64,000 nt of DNA from Pyxidicoccus xibeiensis (GTDB lineage Bacteria; Myxococcota; Myxococcia; Myxococcales; Myxococcaceae). The notes below the pieces were generated by a model that saw only the letters and a program-made list of their open reading frames with translations, did no database searches and was not told where the DNA came from. The DNA is taken from assembly GCF_024198175.1 (NCBI RefSeq), contig NZ_JAJVKV010000005.1:496001-560000 (forward strand), given 5' to 3'. Below are positions 1 through 9,022 of the stretch, in pieces; position 1 is the first letter of the stretch, and the number at the start of each line of letters is the position of its first letter. A program made the translations under genes and the position numbers.

Positions 1-1410
1 CCCCTGCGCCGTGTCCTCGGCCGGAGGAAGCACGAGGCCGAGCACCGCGACGTCCTCGGTGCGATAGCCCGGGTCCAGTGAGAGCAGGCTCAGCATGCTG
101 CGTCCGAGCAGCGCCGCCCCCACCAACAGGACCAGCGCGAGCGCGAGCTGCCCGACGACCAGGGCACGGCGCACGCGCTCCGCCCCCCCGCCCCCCGCCT
201 GCGTACGCCCCGCCTGCACCAACGTGGCCCAGGGGCTCTGGCGCGCCGAGCGCAGCGCCGTCACCAGCCCCAGTCCCACCGCGAGCAGCAGCGAGAGCCC
301 CAGCGCGAAGAGGAGCGCCGTGGCGTTCACCTCCACCTCCCCCACGCGCGGCAGGTGGCCCGGCTCGAGCGCGAGCACCGCGCGCAGACTCCAGTGGGCG
401 AGCACAGCTCCCAATGCGCCCCCCACCAGGGACAACAGCAGCGACTCCGCGAGGAACCGCCGGACCAACGCACCGGGCCCCGCGCCCAGCGCCACGTGGA
501 CGGCGAGCTCGCGCCCGCGAGAGGCCGCGCGGGCGAGCAGCAGGTTGGCGACGTTGGCGCCCGCCACCAGCAGCAGGAAGGCCGCGGCGCCCATCAGCAT
601 GTAGAGCATGGGCCGGACCTGTCCCACCAGGCTCTCCCGGAGGGGCACCACGGCGATGTCATGCATCCGGGTGTCCTGGCCATGGAGTCCCGCGAGCTCC
701 CGCGCGATGCCCGTGAGCTCCGCGCGCGCGGCCTCCAGGTTGACGCCATCCGCCAGCCGTCCGACCACCCGCCAGTTGTGCGCGGTACGGCTGGGAAGGC
801 GCGCCTCCAGCTCGCGTGGAATCCACAGCTGGGTGCCTACCGGGTAGTCGAAGGACTCGGGCATCACGCCCACCACGGTGTAGGCGCGCCCCTCGAAGGT
901 GAGGGTCTGGGCCAGGGGCAGTGGCCGCGAGCCCAGGTACCGCTTCCAGAAGGCCTGGCTCACCACCACCACGGGGGCGCCGCCGGCCTGCTGTTCATCC
1001 TCGGCGAACAGGCGCCCCTGGACCGGCTGCACGGCGAAGGCGGGGAAGAAGTCGCGAGAGGCGAGCGCCAGCGTGGCGAGGGCAGGCTCGTCCGCGCCCG
1101 TGACGGCGACGCTCGCCGCGCCCGAGACCTGGGCCAGCGCCGCGACGGTGCGGCTCCGGGCCTGTACATCCTCGAAGTTGGGGTCCGAGAACCGCATCTG
1201 TCGGCTGTCAGCCGACACCTGGGAGAACTGCACGAGGCGCTCGGGCCGCGGATAGGGCAGGGGGCGCAGCAGCACACCCTCGACCACACTGAAGAGCGCG
1301 GTGCTCGCCCCGATGCCCAGGGCGAGCAACAGGATGCAGCCCAGCGTGAAACCCGGGCTGCGCCGCAGTGCGCGCAGCGTCTGACGCAATCCACCCAGGT
1401 GGATGTCCAC
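1..1410 (-). CDS. MacB/FtsX-type ABC transporter permease (partial)
   Basis: The first 470 codons of a permease whose 3' end lies outside the window. The GTG start at 1410 has GGAGG about eight bases upstream. Residues 10-40 form a transmembrane helix followed by VVEGVLLRPLPYP, typical of the MacB periplasmic-core family. The core domain follows, then FtsX-like helices (near LLLVAGANVANLLLARAASR) and a second helix pair. A new block starting LVVGQLALALVLLVGAALL looks like the beginning of a second permease half, as in the duplicated orphan permeases found singly in acidobacteria and myxobacteria. Such proteins work in the inner membrane, usually in mechanotransmission or efflux. No ATPase or periplasmic adaptor is visible. 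The substrate is unknown. Confidence 0.85.
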   Translation of the reverse strand, partial: MDIHLGGLRQTLRALRRSPGFTLGCILLLALGIGASTALFSVVEGVLLRPLPYPRPERLVQFSQVSADSRQMRFSDPNFEDVQARSRTVAALAQVSGAASVAVTGADEPALATLALASRDFFPAFAVQPVQGRLFAEDEQQAGGAPVVVVSQAFWKRYLGSRPLPLAQTLTFEGRAYTVVGVMPESFDYPVGTQLWIPRELEARLPSRTAHNWRVVGRLADGVNLEAARAELTGIARELAGLHGQDTRMHDIAVVPLRESLVGQVRPMLYMLMGAAAFLLLVAGANVANLLLARAASRGRELAVHVALGAGPGALVRRFLAESLLLSLVGGALGAVLAHWSLRAVLALEPGHLPRVGEVEVNATALLFALGLSLLLAVGLGLVTALRSARQSPWATLVQAGRTQAGGGGAERVRRALVVGQLALALVLLVGAALLGRSMLSLLSLDPGYRTEDVAVLGLVLPPAEDTAQG

Positions 1411-1646
1411 GCAAGAAGCCTCCTGGCGCCGAAATTGGCGTCCGGGGGGCTACGAGCGCGCCGTCGGATGATTGCATTGCCCGGTGCCAGGTCGACTCGG
1501 GACCCCCGGCCCCAGGGGCCCCAGGTGAAGTGGGGCCGGTTGGCAGGGGACGCGTGCGAAAGGACTCAGCGTGAAGACTGAGGCAGTGGTAGAGCCCACC
1601 GCGCTCCCTTCTGAGAACATGAACGCAACTTTGCTGCCGGCGGAAA

Positions 1647-2222
1647 ATGAAAACGATTGCAGATTCACAGGATTTCGCCAAGGCGCACAAGCGACAGCGC
1701 ACGTACAAGGACTGTCCTCCTGAGCTTGTAGAAAAGTACCGGGGACGGCTGCCGGATGTGCTGCTCGATACCTGGGCTGCAAGTGGTTTCCAGGAGTTTT
1801 CAAACGGCTTCCTGTGGACCGTCAATCCAGACGAATTCCGCGATGTCGTCGAGGACTTCGTGCCTCAATCCCAGGCGGAGTCGGCTGACGTGATCTTCCG
1901 CACGGCATTCGGCGACCTGGTCACCTCGTACAAGGGGAAGCTGTATCATTTTTCCGCCGTCACAATGCGTAGCGACGACCTGCCCGGCCCTCTGGGGAGG
2001 ATCATGGATCTGTACTTTGGCCAGAAAAGATTTCTCGATGCGATCTTCTTCTTCAGCATGTTCAAGAAGGCGCTGAAGCGGCTCGGGGCGCCGGCGGAAG
2101 ACGAGGTGTATGCGTTGGTGCCAGCCCGGGCAATGGGGGGCGAAATCGCAGCGGAGAATCTGGAAAAGGCGAACCTGCGCGTGTACCTGAACTATCTGTC
2201 TCAGCTTCAATCGAAAGACTGA
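1647..2222 (+). CDS. GAD-like/DUF1851 domain protein, possible immunity protein
   Basis: Encodes 191 aa, cytosolic, with no signal peptide or membrane segment. The motif near residues 50-70 (FQEFSNGFLWTVNPDEF) and the C-terminal half (FGDLVTSYKGKLYHF, then FGQKRFLDAIFFFSMFKKALKRLG) match the GAD-like plus DUF1851 arrangement found in T6SS effector-immunity partners of the Tdi1 type. The family is linked to neutralising a cognate toxin by binding it. No toxin gene is next to it here, so it may be an orphan immunity gene. Its base composition is slightly less GC-rich than the neighbours, which fits a horizontally moved gene. The ATG start is the only sensible one; the spacing to an SD is poor. 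Confidence 0.7.
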   Translation: MKTIADSQDFAKAHKRQRTYKDCPPELVEKYRGRLPDVLLDTWAASGFQEFSNGFLWTVNPDEFRDVVEDFVPQSQAESADVIFRTAFGDLVTSYKGKLYHFSAVTMRSDDLPGPLGRIMDLYFGQKRFLDAIFFFSMFKKALKRLGAPAEDEVYALVPARAMGGEIAAENLEKANLRVYLNYLSQLQSKD

Positions 2223-2294
2223 ACCGTCCATCTCCTGGCTGGGCAGCGGTGCGGTATCGTCGCCCTCCATCAACCACCCGCCGAGGTGTTCTCC

Positions 2295-3128
2295 ATGCCG
2301 AAGACAATGACGCTTTCCCAGGTGATGAAACAGCTCGAGAGCCAGGGCGACGAGCGGGTGCGCCAGCGCTACGTGCGCGACGGTGCGGGCGACAATGTCT
2401 TCGGCGTGATGCTCGGCAAGATCCGTGGCCTGGCAGCGACGCTGGGGACGAACCACGGGCTCGGACTGGAGCTGTGGGAGACCGGCAATCACGAGGCGCG
2501 CATCCTCGCGTGCATGCTGCTCGAGCCCGCGGCGCTCACCGAGAAAGAGGCGCGCGGGCTCCTCGAGCCGCTCTCGAACCCGACCCTGGTCGACGAGCTC
2601 GTCGGTCGCGTGCTCGTGCAGGCGCCCGTCGCCCCGAAGCTCCAGGAAAGGTGGATGGACGGCAGCACGGAGCTCCCGCGCCGCGCTGGATGGAAGCTGC
2701 TTGCAGGGCGCATCGCGCGAGGACTCGAGAAGGAGCTCGACGTGGGCGCGACGCTCGTGCGCGTCGAGCGGGAGCTTCCGGACGCACCGTACCGGGTGAA
2801 GGAGGGCATCAACTTCTGCCTGGTGTGGATCGGCCTCCACCGGCCCGAGCACACCGCAGAGGCCATCGCCATCGGCGAGCGCCTCGGTCGCTGGGACCCG
2901 CGCCCCATCCCGAAGGGCTGCACGTCGAGCTACGCACCGGAGTGGATCGCCGCGGCGCTCGCGCTGCGCAAAGGCGAGAAGACCGAAGCCCGAAAGGCGA
3001 TGGAAGCGGGAGCAAAGGCGAAGGCACCGCGCGGAGAAGGCAAGCCTGCAGCCTCGAAGGCGAAGGCCGCTCCGGCCAGGAAGAAGAGCGCCGCGAAGAA
3101 GCCCTCCGCCGGAACGCGGGCGCGCTGA
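2295..3128 (+). CDS. AlkD-like DNA alkylation repair protein
   Basis: Encodes 277 aa. The HEAT-like helical repeats and the segments NVFGVMLGKIRGLAATLG and LWETGNHEARILACML match the DNA alkylation repair (AlkD/COG4912) family, which removes or tolerates alkylated bases without base flipping. About 60 residues at the C-terminus are a low-complexity Lys/Ala/Pro tail (repeated KAKA, AAKK) resembling histone H1, probably an extra DNA-binding extension common in high-GC myxobacteria. The ATG at 2295 is chosen over a GTG at 2286 because the GAGG ribosome-binding motif overlaps that GTG and is correctly spaced from the ATG. It is probably monocistronic. Confidence 0.8.
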   Translation: MPKTMTLSQVMKQLESQGDERVRQRYVRDGAGDNVFGVMLGKIRGLAATLGTNHGLGLELWETGNHEARILACMLLEPAALTEKEARGLLEPLSNPTLVDELVGRVLVQAPVAPKLQERWMDGSTELPRRAGWKLLAGRIARGLEKELDVGATLVRVERELPDAPYRVKEGINFCLVWIGLHRPEHTAEAIAIGERLGRWDPRPIPKGCTSSYAPEWIAAALALRKGEKTEARKAMEAGAKAKAPRGEGKPAASKAKAAPARKKSAAKKPSAGTRAR

Positions 3129-3327
3129 CGTCGGCAGGGCCGGAGCAGCTCCATCCTTCCCGGTTGCCCAGGCTGGGCCGGCTACGCCCCCTTCCTCTCC
3201 GCCGTCCGCGCCCGCTGAAAATCGCTGCGCCGGCCATCACACTGTTTTTCCTCGGCTTTCACGTCGAATGTCACATCTGGCCGCGCTCGCGTGTGTTTCT
3301 CCCTACAACCGGAAAGGGAGTACGCAC

Positions 3328-4926
3328 ATGCAACCCGAGTTCAATTGTACAGGACGCAGCACCCGCGCGGCCCTCATGCTCGCCCTCTCGTGGCTGGCCT
3401 GGGGCTGTGGAGGCGAAGGCTCCGTCCGCGAGGGCCCTGAGGGCACACAGCACGTGGGCCTCGAGAGCTGTGCCACGGTGGCGCCCACCGGCGTGACGGC
3501 CAGCGGCGACGATGGAAACGTGCCCCAGAATGTCCTCGACGGGCTCCTGTCCACGCGCTGGTCGTCCCTGGGTGCCGGGCAGTTCATCACCGCCGACCTC
3601 GGCTCGGTGAAGACCGTCTGCTCCGTGTCCGTGGCCTGGTACCGCGGCGACGTGCGCCGCAACACCTTCACCCTCTCCGTCTCCGAGGACGGCTCGACCT
3701 TCACCGAGGTCTTCTCGGGCCAGTCGAGCGGAACCTCCGCCGCGCTCGAGACCTATGACATCCCGGATGGCAGCGCCCGCTACGTCCGGGTGACTGTCAA
3801 CGGCAACACCGACAACCTGTGGGCCTCGGTGAGCGAGCTCGGCGTCCAGGGCTCCAGCACGACTCCGCCGCCGCCTCCTCCTACCGGCACCTGCGACCGG
3901 ACTGCCACCACCGCGGCGACGCTGGCGAGCCAGTGGAGCGCGGCCACCGCCGGGCAGACCATCTGCCTGGCCACCGGGAGCTACGGCACCTTCGCTGCGG
4001 GCTCCAAGTCAGGAGTGGTCACCGTCAAGCCCCAGAGCGGGGCCACCGCCACCCTGGCGCTCCGCTTCAACGGCGCGAACAACGTCCGCATCGAGGGGCT
4101 CACCATCACCTCGGCCGCGCTGCTGGGGTCGACTCGCAACGTGACCATCACCGGCAGCCGCTTCACGGGCGCTGCGACGATTGACGGGGTGGTCAACGCC
4201 AACATCCTGTTCGACGGCAACACGCACCTCAACCTCTATGCCCCCCCTGGCTCCACACCGGCACGCATCCACCTGCCCTACAGCAGCGCGACACACTCCG
4301 GCGTCACCATCCAGAACTCGCGTTTCGAGGGGGGCGACGCGGACGGCATCCAGACGGGGGTGGGGGTCAACATCCTCAACAACCTGTTCAAGGACATCCA
4401 GGAGAGCGGCCCCAACCACACCGACTCGGTCCAGTTGCTCGGCGCTCCGGGCTCGGTGGTTCGAGGGAACTACTTCCTCAACTGCGTGACGGGCATCGTC
4501 GCCTACGACGGCGTCGAGCGCGCGCTCATCGAAGACAACGTGCTGGACCTTCGCGGCCGCCCCTGGGCCATCGAGCTCTACTCGGATAACGGTTCCATCA
4601 TCCGCCACAACACGCTGATGCATGGGACGTGTGCCTGGAACCTCCCCTGCGGAATCATCGATATCACGCGCAAGACGGCGGATGCGCCCGGGCAGGGCAC
4701 GGTCATCGTCGACAACGTGGCGACCGAAATCTCGGTGTCCAACGGCTCCACCGTGGCGGAGCGCCATCACAACCTCCTCCGGCGGGGCGCCCAGAGCGGC
4801 GAGCTGACCGGAGCCCCGGTGTTCGTGGGGGGAGCCCAGCCGACGGACCGTGCCGGCTTCCGTCTTGCAACCGGGTCACCCGGAAAGGGCGCGGCCTCGG
4901 ACGGTACGGACATCGGTATCCGCTGA
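3328..4926 (+). CDS. Secreted lipoprotein: discoidin-like domain plus right-handed beta-helix
   Basis: Encodes 532 aa. The ATG at 3328 has an AAAGGGAG ribosome-binding site. It is followed by a twin-arginine-poor signal peptide ending LALSWLAWGC, a lipobox, so the protein is lipid-anchored. Residues about 45-180 form an F5/8 type C (discoidin) beta-sandwich (NVLDGLLSTRWSS, GQFITADLGSVKTV, ARYVRVTV), a carbohydrate-binding fold. A Pro-rich linker (six prolines) leads to a parallel beta-helix of repeated strands (NVRIEGLTITSAALLG, VTIQNSRFEGG, IIRHNTLMHG), as in pectate-lyase or chondroitinase-like enzymes. It therefore probably binds or cleaves polysaccharide at the cell surface. It ends only 32 bp before the sigma-factor gene and may be the first gene of that operon. 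Confidence 0.8.
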   Translation: MQPEFNCTGRSTRAALMLALSWLAWGCGGEGSVREGPEGTQHVGLESCATVAPTGVTASGDDGNVPQNVLDGLLSTRWSSLGAGQFITADLGSVKTVCSVSVAWYRGDVRRNTFTLSVSEDGSTFTEVFSGQSSGTSAALETYDIPDGSARYVRVTVNGNTDNLWASVSELGVQGSSTTPPPPPPTGTCDRTATTAATLASQWSAATAGQTICLATGSYGTFAAGSKSGVVTVKPQSGATATLALRFNGANNVRIEGLTITSAALLGSTRNVTITGSRFTGAATIDGVVNANILFDGNTHLNLYAPPGSTPARIHLPYSSATHSGVTIQNSRFEGGDADGIQTGVGVNILNNLFKDIQESGPNHTDSVQLLGAPGSVVRGNYFLNCVTGIVAYDGVERALIEDNVLDLRGRPWAIELYSDNGSIIRHNTLMHGTCAWNLPCGIIDITRKTADAPGQGTVIVDNVATEISVSNGSTVAERHHNLLRRGAQSGELTGAPVFVGGAQPTDRAGFRLATGSPGKGAASDGTDIGIR

Positions 4927-4958
4927 CGGTGAAGGACGCCAGCCGGCTGGCTGGCTGA

Positions 4959-5522
4959 GTGGAGGCGTGGGGACTCGAGCCCCGCGCCTCCCCTATACTC
5001 TTTCGTGAGGACCCCCCCATCGGTACGTCGTGGAAAGGAAATCGCGAGGAGATTGCCTCGCTCTACCGGGACTTCGCTCCGGCGATCCACCGCCAGTGCC
5101 TGGCCGTGCTCCGCGACCCGGAGGAGGCGCGGGATGCCACGCAGGAGGTCTTCGTCAAGCTGTTCTCCGCCCGGCGGCTCCAGGACCGCGAGCACGCCGC
5201 GGCGTGGATCTACCGCGTGGCGACGCACCATTGTCTGAACCGGGTCCGCAACGCCCATCTTCACCAGGGCAAGCTGAGCCAGCTGTCACTCGACGTCGCC
5301 TCCACCGTAGCGCCCGAGACCTTCTCGGCGCGAAAGCTGACGCAACAGCTCCTGAGTCACTTCGATGAGACCACGTGCGTGGTGGCCGTTGGCGTCCTCG
5401 TGGATGGCATCGAGCAGACCGAGCTCGCCAGCACGCTGGGCCTCTCTCGCCGGACGGTGGCCCGCAAGCTGGAGCAGTTTGTCGCCCAGGCACGAGCGTT
5501 GTTGAATGGGGGGAACACATGA
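4959..5522 (+). CDS. ECF-type RNA polymerase sigma factor
   Basis: Encodes up to 187 aa. Region 2 is clear (RDFAPAIHRQCLAVLRDPEEARDATQEVFVKLF, here split as RDFAPAIHRQCLAVL and DATQEVFVKLF), followed by the helix WIYRVATHHCLNRVRN. Region 4 is an HTH near the C-terminus (TELASTLGLSRRTVARKLEQF). GTG at 4959 is the only in-frame ATG/GTG start before region 2, so the first 25 residues are uncertain. A TATACT hexamer at 4993-4998 could be a promoter, which would imply a later, unusual start. The stop overlaps the ATG of the next gene (ATGA), so sigma and anti-sigma are translationally coupled, the usual arrangement for a regulator kept inactive by its partner. Confidence 0.88.
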   Translation: MEAWGLEPRASPILFREDPPIGTSWKGNREEIASLYRDFAPAIHRQCLAVLRDPEEARDATQEVFVKLFSARRLQDREHAAAWIYRVATHHCLNRVRNAHLHQGKLSQLSLDVASTVAPETFSARKLTQQLLSHFDETTCVVAVGVLVDGIEQTELASTLGLSRRTVARKLEQFVAQARALLNGGNT

Positions 5523-6262
5523 CGGCGTGTCCTTCGCGAGTCGCCCTCGAGCAGTACGTGTTGGCGCCTGCCACGGCCGCCGCGCGTGCGCACATCGAAT
5601 CCTGCCCGCAGTGCGGCAGCCAGGTGGCGCGCATGCGGGAAGAGGATGCGTCGTTCCGCCGCCACATCATGCCCGGCACCATCGACGCGGCGGTGGAGGC
5701 CGCCTCCGCTTCCCGATGGCAGTGGCCGAGGTGGCCCGTCATGGCACTTCCGGCCATGGGGTTGGCGGTAGCACTGCTCGCGGTGCTTTTGCGGCCCGTG
5801 GAACCCCCTTCCGATTACGTAGGCTCCAAGGGCGCGGGCTTCTCGCTGGAGGTCTTCACCGAGCCCCAGGGAGGCTCCCGCCAGGCGGCCGACGGCGCCG
5901 AGCTCCCGGGTGACGCCCGCATCCGGTTCTCGGTGGCCACCGACAGGCCGTGCCACCTCTGGGTCGTCTCCGTCGATGCCACCGGTCAGGTCTCCCGCAT
6001 CTTTCCCGCGAGCGGAGACGGCGGAGCTTCGACCCAGACCTCGGGCCCGGTACCCGGTGGCGGTCAGCTGGACGGTGTGACGGGGCCGGAGCGCTTCGTT
6101 GCCATCTGCAGCCCGGAGCCGCTCTCCTGGTCCGTGGTGGAAGAGGCCCTGCGGCGGACGTTCTCCCCAGCGGGCGCGGACAGCGTCCGGCAGACGCGTG
6201 ACGTTCGAGGCCTTCCCACCGGCGTAGGACAGGCGAGCATCCTCGTGGAGAAGCGGGGATGA
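5519..6262 (+). CDS. Membrane anti-sigma factor with zinc motif and DUF4384-like domain
   Basis: Encodes 247 aa. The N-terminal cytosolic part carries HIESCPQC, the HxxxCxxC zinc motif of zinc-binding anti-sigma factors (ZAS). A single transmembrane helix follows (WPVMALPAMGLAVALLAVLL, about residues 75-95). The periplasmic part (RIRFSVATDRPCHLWVVSVD, then QVSRIFPAS) resembles DUF4384, a domain often paired with caspase-like proteases. The topology suggests it holds the ECF sigma factor at the membrane and senses something outside. Its start overlaps the sigma stop (ATGA) and its stop overlaps the caspase start (ATGA), giving strict stoichiometric expression. What signal releases the sigma factor is unknown. 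Confidence 0.82.
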   Translation: MTACPSRVALEQYVLAPATAAARAHIESCPQCGSQVARMREEDASFRRHIMPGTIDAAVEAASASRWQWPRWPVMALPAMGLAVALLAVLLRPVEPPSDYVGSKGAGFSLEVFTEPQGGSRQAADGAELPGDARIRFSVATDRPCHLWVVSVDATGQVSRIFPASGDGGASTQTSGPVPGGGQLDGVTGPERFVAICSPEPLSWSVVEEALRRTFSPAGADSVRQTRDVRGLPTGVGQASILVEKRG

Positions 6263-7758
6263 CGCTCCTGGCGCTCCTCTCGGCGGCGCTCATGAGCGCC
6301 GCCCCGGCGGGGCCCGCGCCGCGGTACGCCCTGGTGGTGGGGAACAACGAGGGGGCACCCCAACGGTCCAAGCTCTGGTTCGCGGAGCGCGACGCGGACC
6401 GGGTCGCGCGCGCCCTCGTGGAGCTGGGAGGCTTTCCCGCGGAGCAGGTGGTGGTGCTGCACGGCCAGGGGGCACAGGGAGTCCGGCAGGCGCTGGCCCA
6501 GCTCGAGCAGCGCATTGCCCGGTCGCCCGCGCGGGAGCGCTCGCTGTTCGTCTTCTACTACTCCGGCCACGCCGACGCGGCGGCGCTCGAGCTGGGGCGC
6601 CATCGGCTGAGCTTCGACGAGCTGCGGGAGCTGACGACCCGCTCCTCCGCGGCAGCGAAGGTGGTGCTGGTGGACGCGTGCCAGTCGGGTGCGCTGACGC
6701 AGGTGAAGGGGACCCGCGCCCTTCCTGCTCTCGACTTTCCACTGCTGGCTCCGGAGCACGCGGTCAGGGGCGTGGCCTTTGTCGCCTCCACGGCCATGGG
6801 CGAGGCGGCGCAGGAGTCCGCGGCCCTGGGAGGAAGCTTCTTCAGCCATCACCTCGAGGTGGCGCTCCGGGGCGCTGGAGACAGCAATGGAGACGGCACG
6901 GTCACCCTCACCGAGGCCTTCAGGTACACCTCCCACCAGACGGTCGTCGGCACCACCGCCACCGTGCGCGGGGCGCAACACCCGACGTACGACGTGAAGA
7001 TGTCGGGCAGGGGAGAGGTGGTGCTGAGCGAGCTGCGGCGGGCGGAGGCGCGGCTGGTGCTGCCGAAGGATGGCTCCGGGCTGTACCTGGTGCGTGGGGG
7101 GCCCGGCGTCCTGGCGGAGATTGCAGGAAGCCCCCAGGGGCTCACGCTGGGACTTCCCGCGGGGCGCTACGAGGTGCAGCGGCGGGAGGGGAAGCGCCGG
7201 ACGGGGGGCCAGGTGGTGTTGGTGGCCGGGGAGACGCGACAGCTGGAGGGCATGGTGGCGCTCGGGCTCGAGGAGGCGGCCGCCAAGGGAGGGGAGGGCG
7301 TGGAGGTGCTGGCTGGTGGCGCGGTCATCACCGGGCTCCTGCCCGGCTCCGGGGCCAGCTTTGCCGCTCGGGTGGGGATGAGCCGCTTCGTGGGCAGGGC
7401 CCGGCTCCGCTTGAAGATTGACGCCTTCGACCATGAGGGCAGGCAGGGCGTGCTCCAGTACCGGCTCCGGGGGCTCAGCGGGGCGGCCGCGGGCCTCTAC
7501 GGCGTGGACGTCGGGCGCATTCGCCTCGAGGTGGGGCCGGAGCTGGGGGGCACCTGGGCCTCGCAGAAGACCTCGGAGGCGCGCTGGTCGGCACCCATCT
7601 GGAGTGCCGGCGCCGTGGCAGGCGTCTCCCTCCGGCTTGGCGACGAGGCGCGGCTCGCCCTGGAAGTGGCTGGCGCTGCGATGGCCGTACCCATCAACCA
7701 TCAGTGGAAGCTCCGCCCCGGGCTGACCACCGCCCTGGCCTTCGGTTATGGCTTCTAG
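6259..7758 (+). CDS. Caspase-like (peptidase C14) protein with signal peptide and C-terminal beta domain
   Basis: Encodes 499 aa. A short signal peptide (LLALLSAALMSAAPAGPA) precedes a C14 fold. The first strand is YALVVGNNEG, the catalytic His is His104 in FVFYYSGHAD, and the catalytic Cys is Cys141 in VVLVDACQSG. A later ASTAMGEAAQES and FFSHHLEVAL complete the p20-like domain. A DGDGTVTLTEAF-like segment (residues about 212-222, GDSNGDGTVTLTEAF) could bind calcium. Residues about 260-499 are beta-rich and end in a porin-like pattern (LRPGLTTALAFGYGF), so the C-terminus may sit in the outer membrane. Export of a caspase-like protease is notable; most characterised metacaspases are cytosolic. 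It overlaps its neighbours on both sides. Confidence 0.85.
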   Translation: MTLLALLSAALMSAAPAGPAPRYALVVGNNEGAPQRSKLWFAERDADRVARALVELGGFPAEQVVVLHGQGAQGVRQALAQLEQRIARSPARERSLFVFYYSGHADAAALELGRHRLSFDELRELTTRSSAAAKVVLVDACQSGALTQVKGTRALPALDFPLLAPEHAVRGVAFVASTAMGEAAQESAALGGSFFSHHLEVALRGAGDSNGDGTVTLTEAFRYTSHQTVVGTTATVRGAQHPTYDVKMSGRGEVVLSELRRAEARLVLPKDGSGLYLVRGGPGVLAEIAGSPQGLTLGLPAGRYEVQRREGKRRTGGQVVLVAGETRQLEGMVALGLEEAAAKGGEGVEVLAGGAVITGLLPGSGASFAARVGMSRFVGRARLRLKIDAFDHEGRQGVLQYRLRGLSGAAAGLYGVDVGRIRLEVGPELGGTWASQKTSEARWSAPIWSAGAVAGVSLRLGDEARLALEVAGAAMAVPINHQWKLRPGLTTALAFGYGF

Positions 7759-9022
7759 GGCGCTCCTCGCCACGTGGGCGCTGGCACTCGCCGGCTGCCA
7801 GATGACCTTCATCGACGAGGAGGGCTTGCGCTCGAGTCAGCTTCCGGACCATGCGCTCATTGTGGACGGGAGCTCGCTCGGTGGCCGGTGCGACGACGCC
7901 TACTCCGCGGAGCAGGCCCTCTCACCTCGGACGCCCTGGTGCAGCATCACCCGCGCGCTCGAGGCCGCGCCGCGCGGCTGGTCGGTCAGTATCCGTGGCG
8001 GCTCCTACCCCCTCCTGACGGCGCGGACGCCGAGCGCCCGAAGCGCGGAGCTGGTCCTTCAGCCCTATCCCCTGGAGCGAGCGGAGATTGCAGGGGTCGT
8101 GCTGAAGAGCCAGCAGTACCTCCGGTTCCAGGGACTCCACTTCACGGGCCCGATCTCAATCCAAGCGGGCGTCTCCCAGGTCTCCTTCTCCGATTGCGAC
8201 ATCACCTCGGAGACGCCGGCGGCGGGGGTGCACGTGGAGGCGCCGGTCGAAGACTTCTCGCTCGTTCGCTGCATCGTCCATGACCTTCGCGATTCGGGAG
8301 ACGGCGTCTCGGGGCGTGGCTTCCTGGCCGATGAGGGGGGCGTCCGGATCCGCCTCCTGGAGAACCGCTTCCTCCGCCTGGGGGAAGTCGGGGTTCGCGT
8401 CTCCACCGCTCAGGACCTCACGGTGGAGGGCAATCAGCTGCCGGACAGCGCCCAGCCTTTCTTCATCACGGATTCCCGTGACGTGACGCTGCGAGCCAAC
8501 CGCGTCCACGGCTCCGACGGCCCGGTCTGGCTGCACGGCATCGAGGGCCTGCGGCTGGAGAACAACGTGTTCACCGGCTTCCTCTACTGGGCGGTGGACC
8601 TCGCCAACGTGCCGGGGGCGCGCATCCTGAACAACACCGTCTGGGGCAACGGTGAGGGCGGCATCGACCTCAACGACGTGTCGGGGCCGGCCACCGTGGG
8701 CGTGGTGCTGCAGAACAACATCCTCCAGACGCTCGACGGCCTCCGCAACGGGCCGGCCGCGTTCGCGTTCGAGGACTACAACCTGGTAGGCGGCGGCAAC
8801 TTCTCGGGAGCGCACGACGTGGCCCGTCCGCCCATGTTCATGGATGCGGCGAGCCTCGACTTCCACCTGGCCCCGGGCAGCCCGGGCATCGACGCCGCGC
8901 TCGCCGACGGGGCCCCCTCGGTGGATGCCGATGGACGTCCGCGACGGGACGACCCGGCGGTTCCGGATACGGGCGCGGGGGCTCCGCCGCACGGCGACCT
9001 GGGGGCCTTCGAGGGCCGCTGA
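7748..9022 (+). CDS. Beta-helix lipoprotein, last gene of the sigma/caspase operon
   Basis: Encodes 424 aa. Translation starts at an ATG lying 11 bp inside the caspase gene. The signal peptide ends LALAGC, a lipobox. The mature part is a right-handed parallel beta-helix: short repeated strands such as LRFQGLHFTGPI, QVSFSDCDITSE, IRLLENRFLRLGEVGVRV, LTVEGNQL, VTLRANRVHG and LRLENNVFTGF, with the Asn and hydrophobic ladders of pectate-lyase-like folds. The DUF1565/choice-of-anchor-Q-like ending (SPGIDAALADGAPSVDADGRPR) is common in myxobacterial lipoproteins. No catalytic residues can be assigned. The operon is therefore bracketed by two beta-helix lipoproteins (this and the gene at 3328), which suggests a role at the surface or in matrix binding. 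Confidence 0.8.
   Translation: MASRALLATWALALAGCQMTFIDEEGLRSSQLPDHALIVDGSSLGGRCDDAYSAEQALSPRTPWCSITRALEAAPRGWSVSIRGGSYPLLTARTPSARSAELVLQPYPLERAEIAGVVLKSQQYLRFQGLHFTGPISIQAGVSQVSFSDCDITSETPAAGVHVEAPVEDFSLVRCIVHDLRDSGDGVSGRGFLADEGGVRIRLLENRFLRLGEVGVRVSTAQDLTVEGNQLPDSAQPFFITDSRDVTLRANRVHGSDGPVWLHGIEGLRLENNVFTGFLYWAVDLANVPGARILNNTVWGNGEGGIDLNDVSGPATVGVVLQNNILQTLDGLRNGPAAFAFEDYNLVGGGNFSGAHDVARPPMFMDAASLDFHLAPGSPGIDAALADGAPSVDADGRPRRDDPAVPDTGAGAPPHGDLGAFEGR

Noticed and set aside
4939-4950. Palindrome CCAGCCGGCTGG as a possible terminator or operator before the sigma gene
   Set aside because: Too short, no T-tract, and such GC palindromes are frequent by chance here; the tight spacing suggests read-through.
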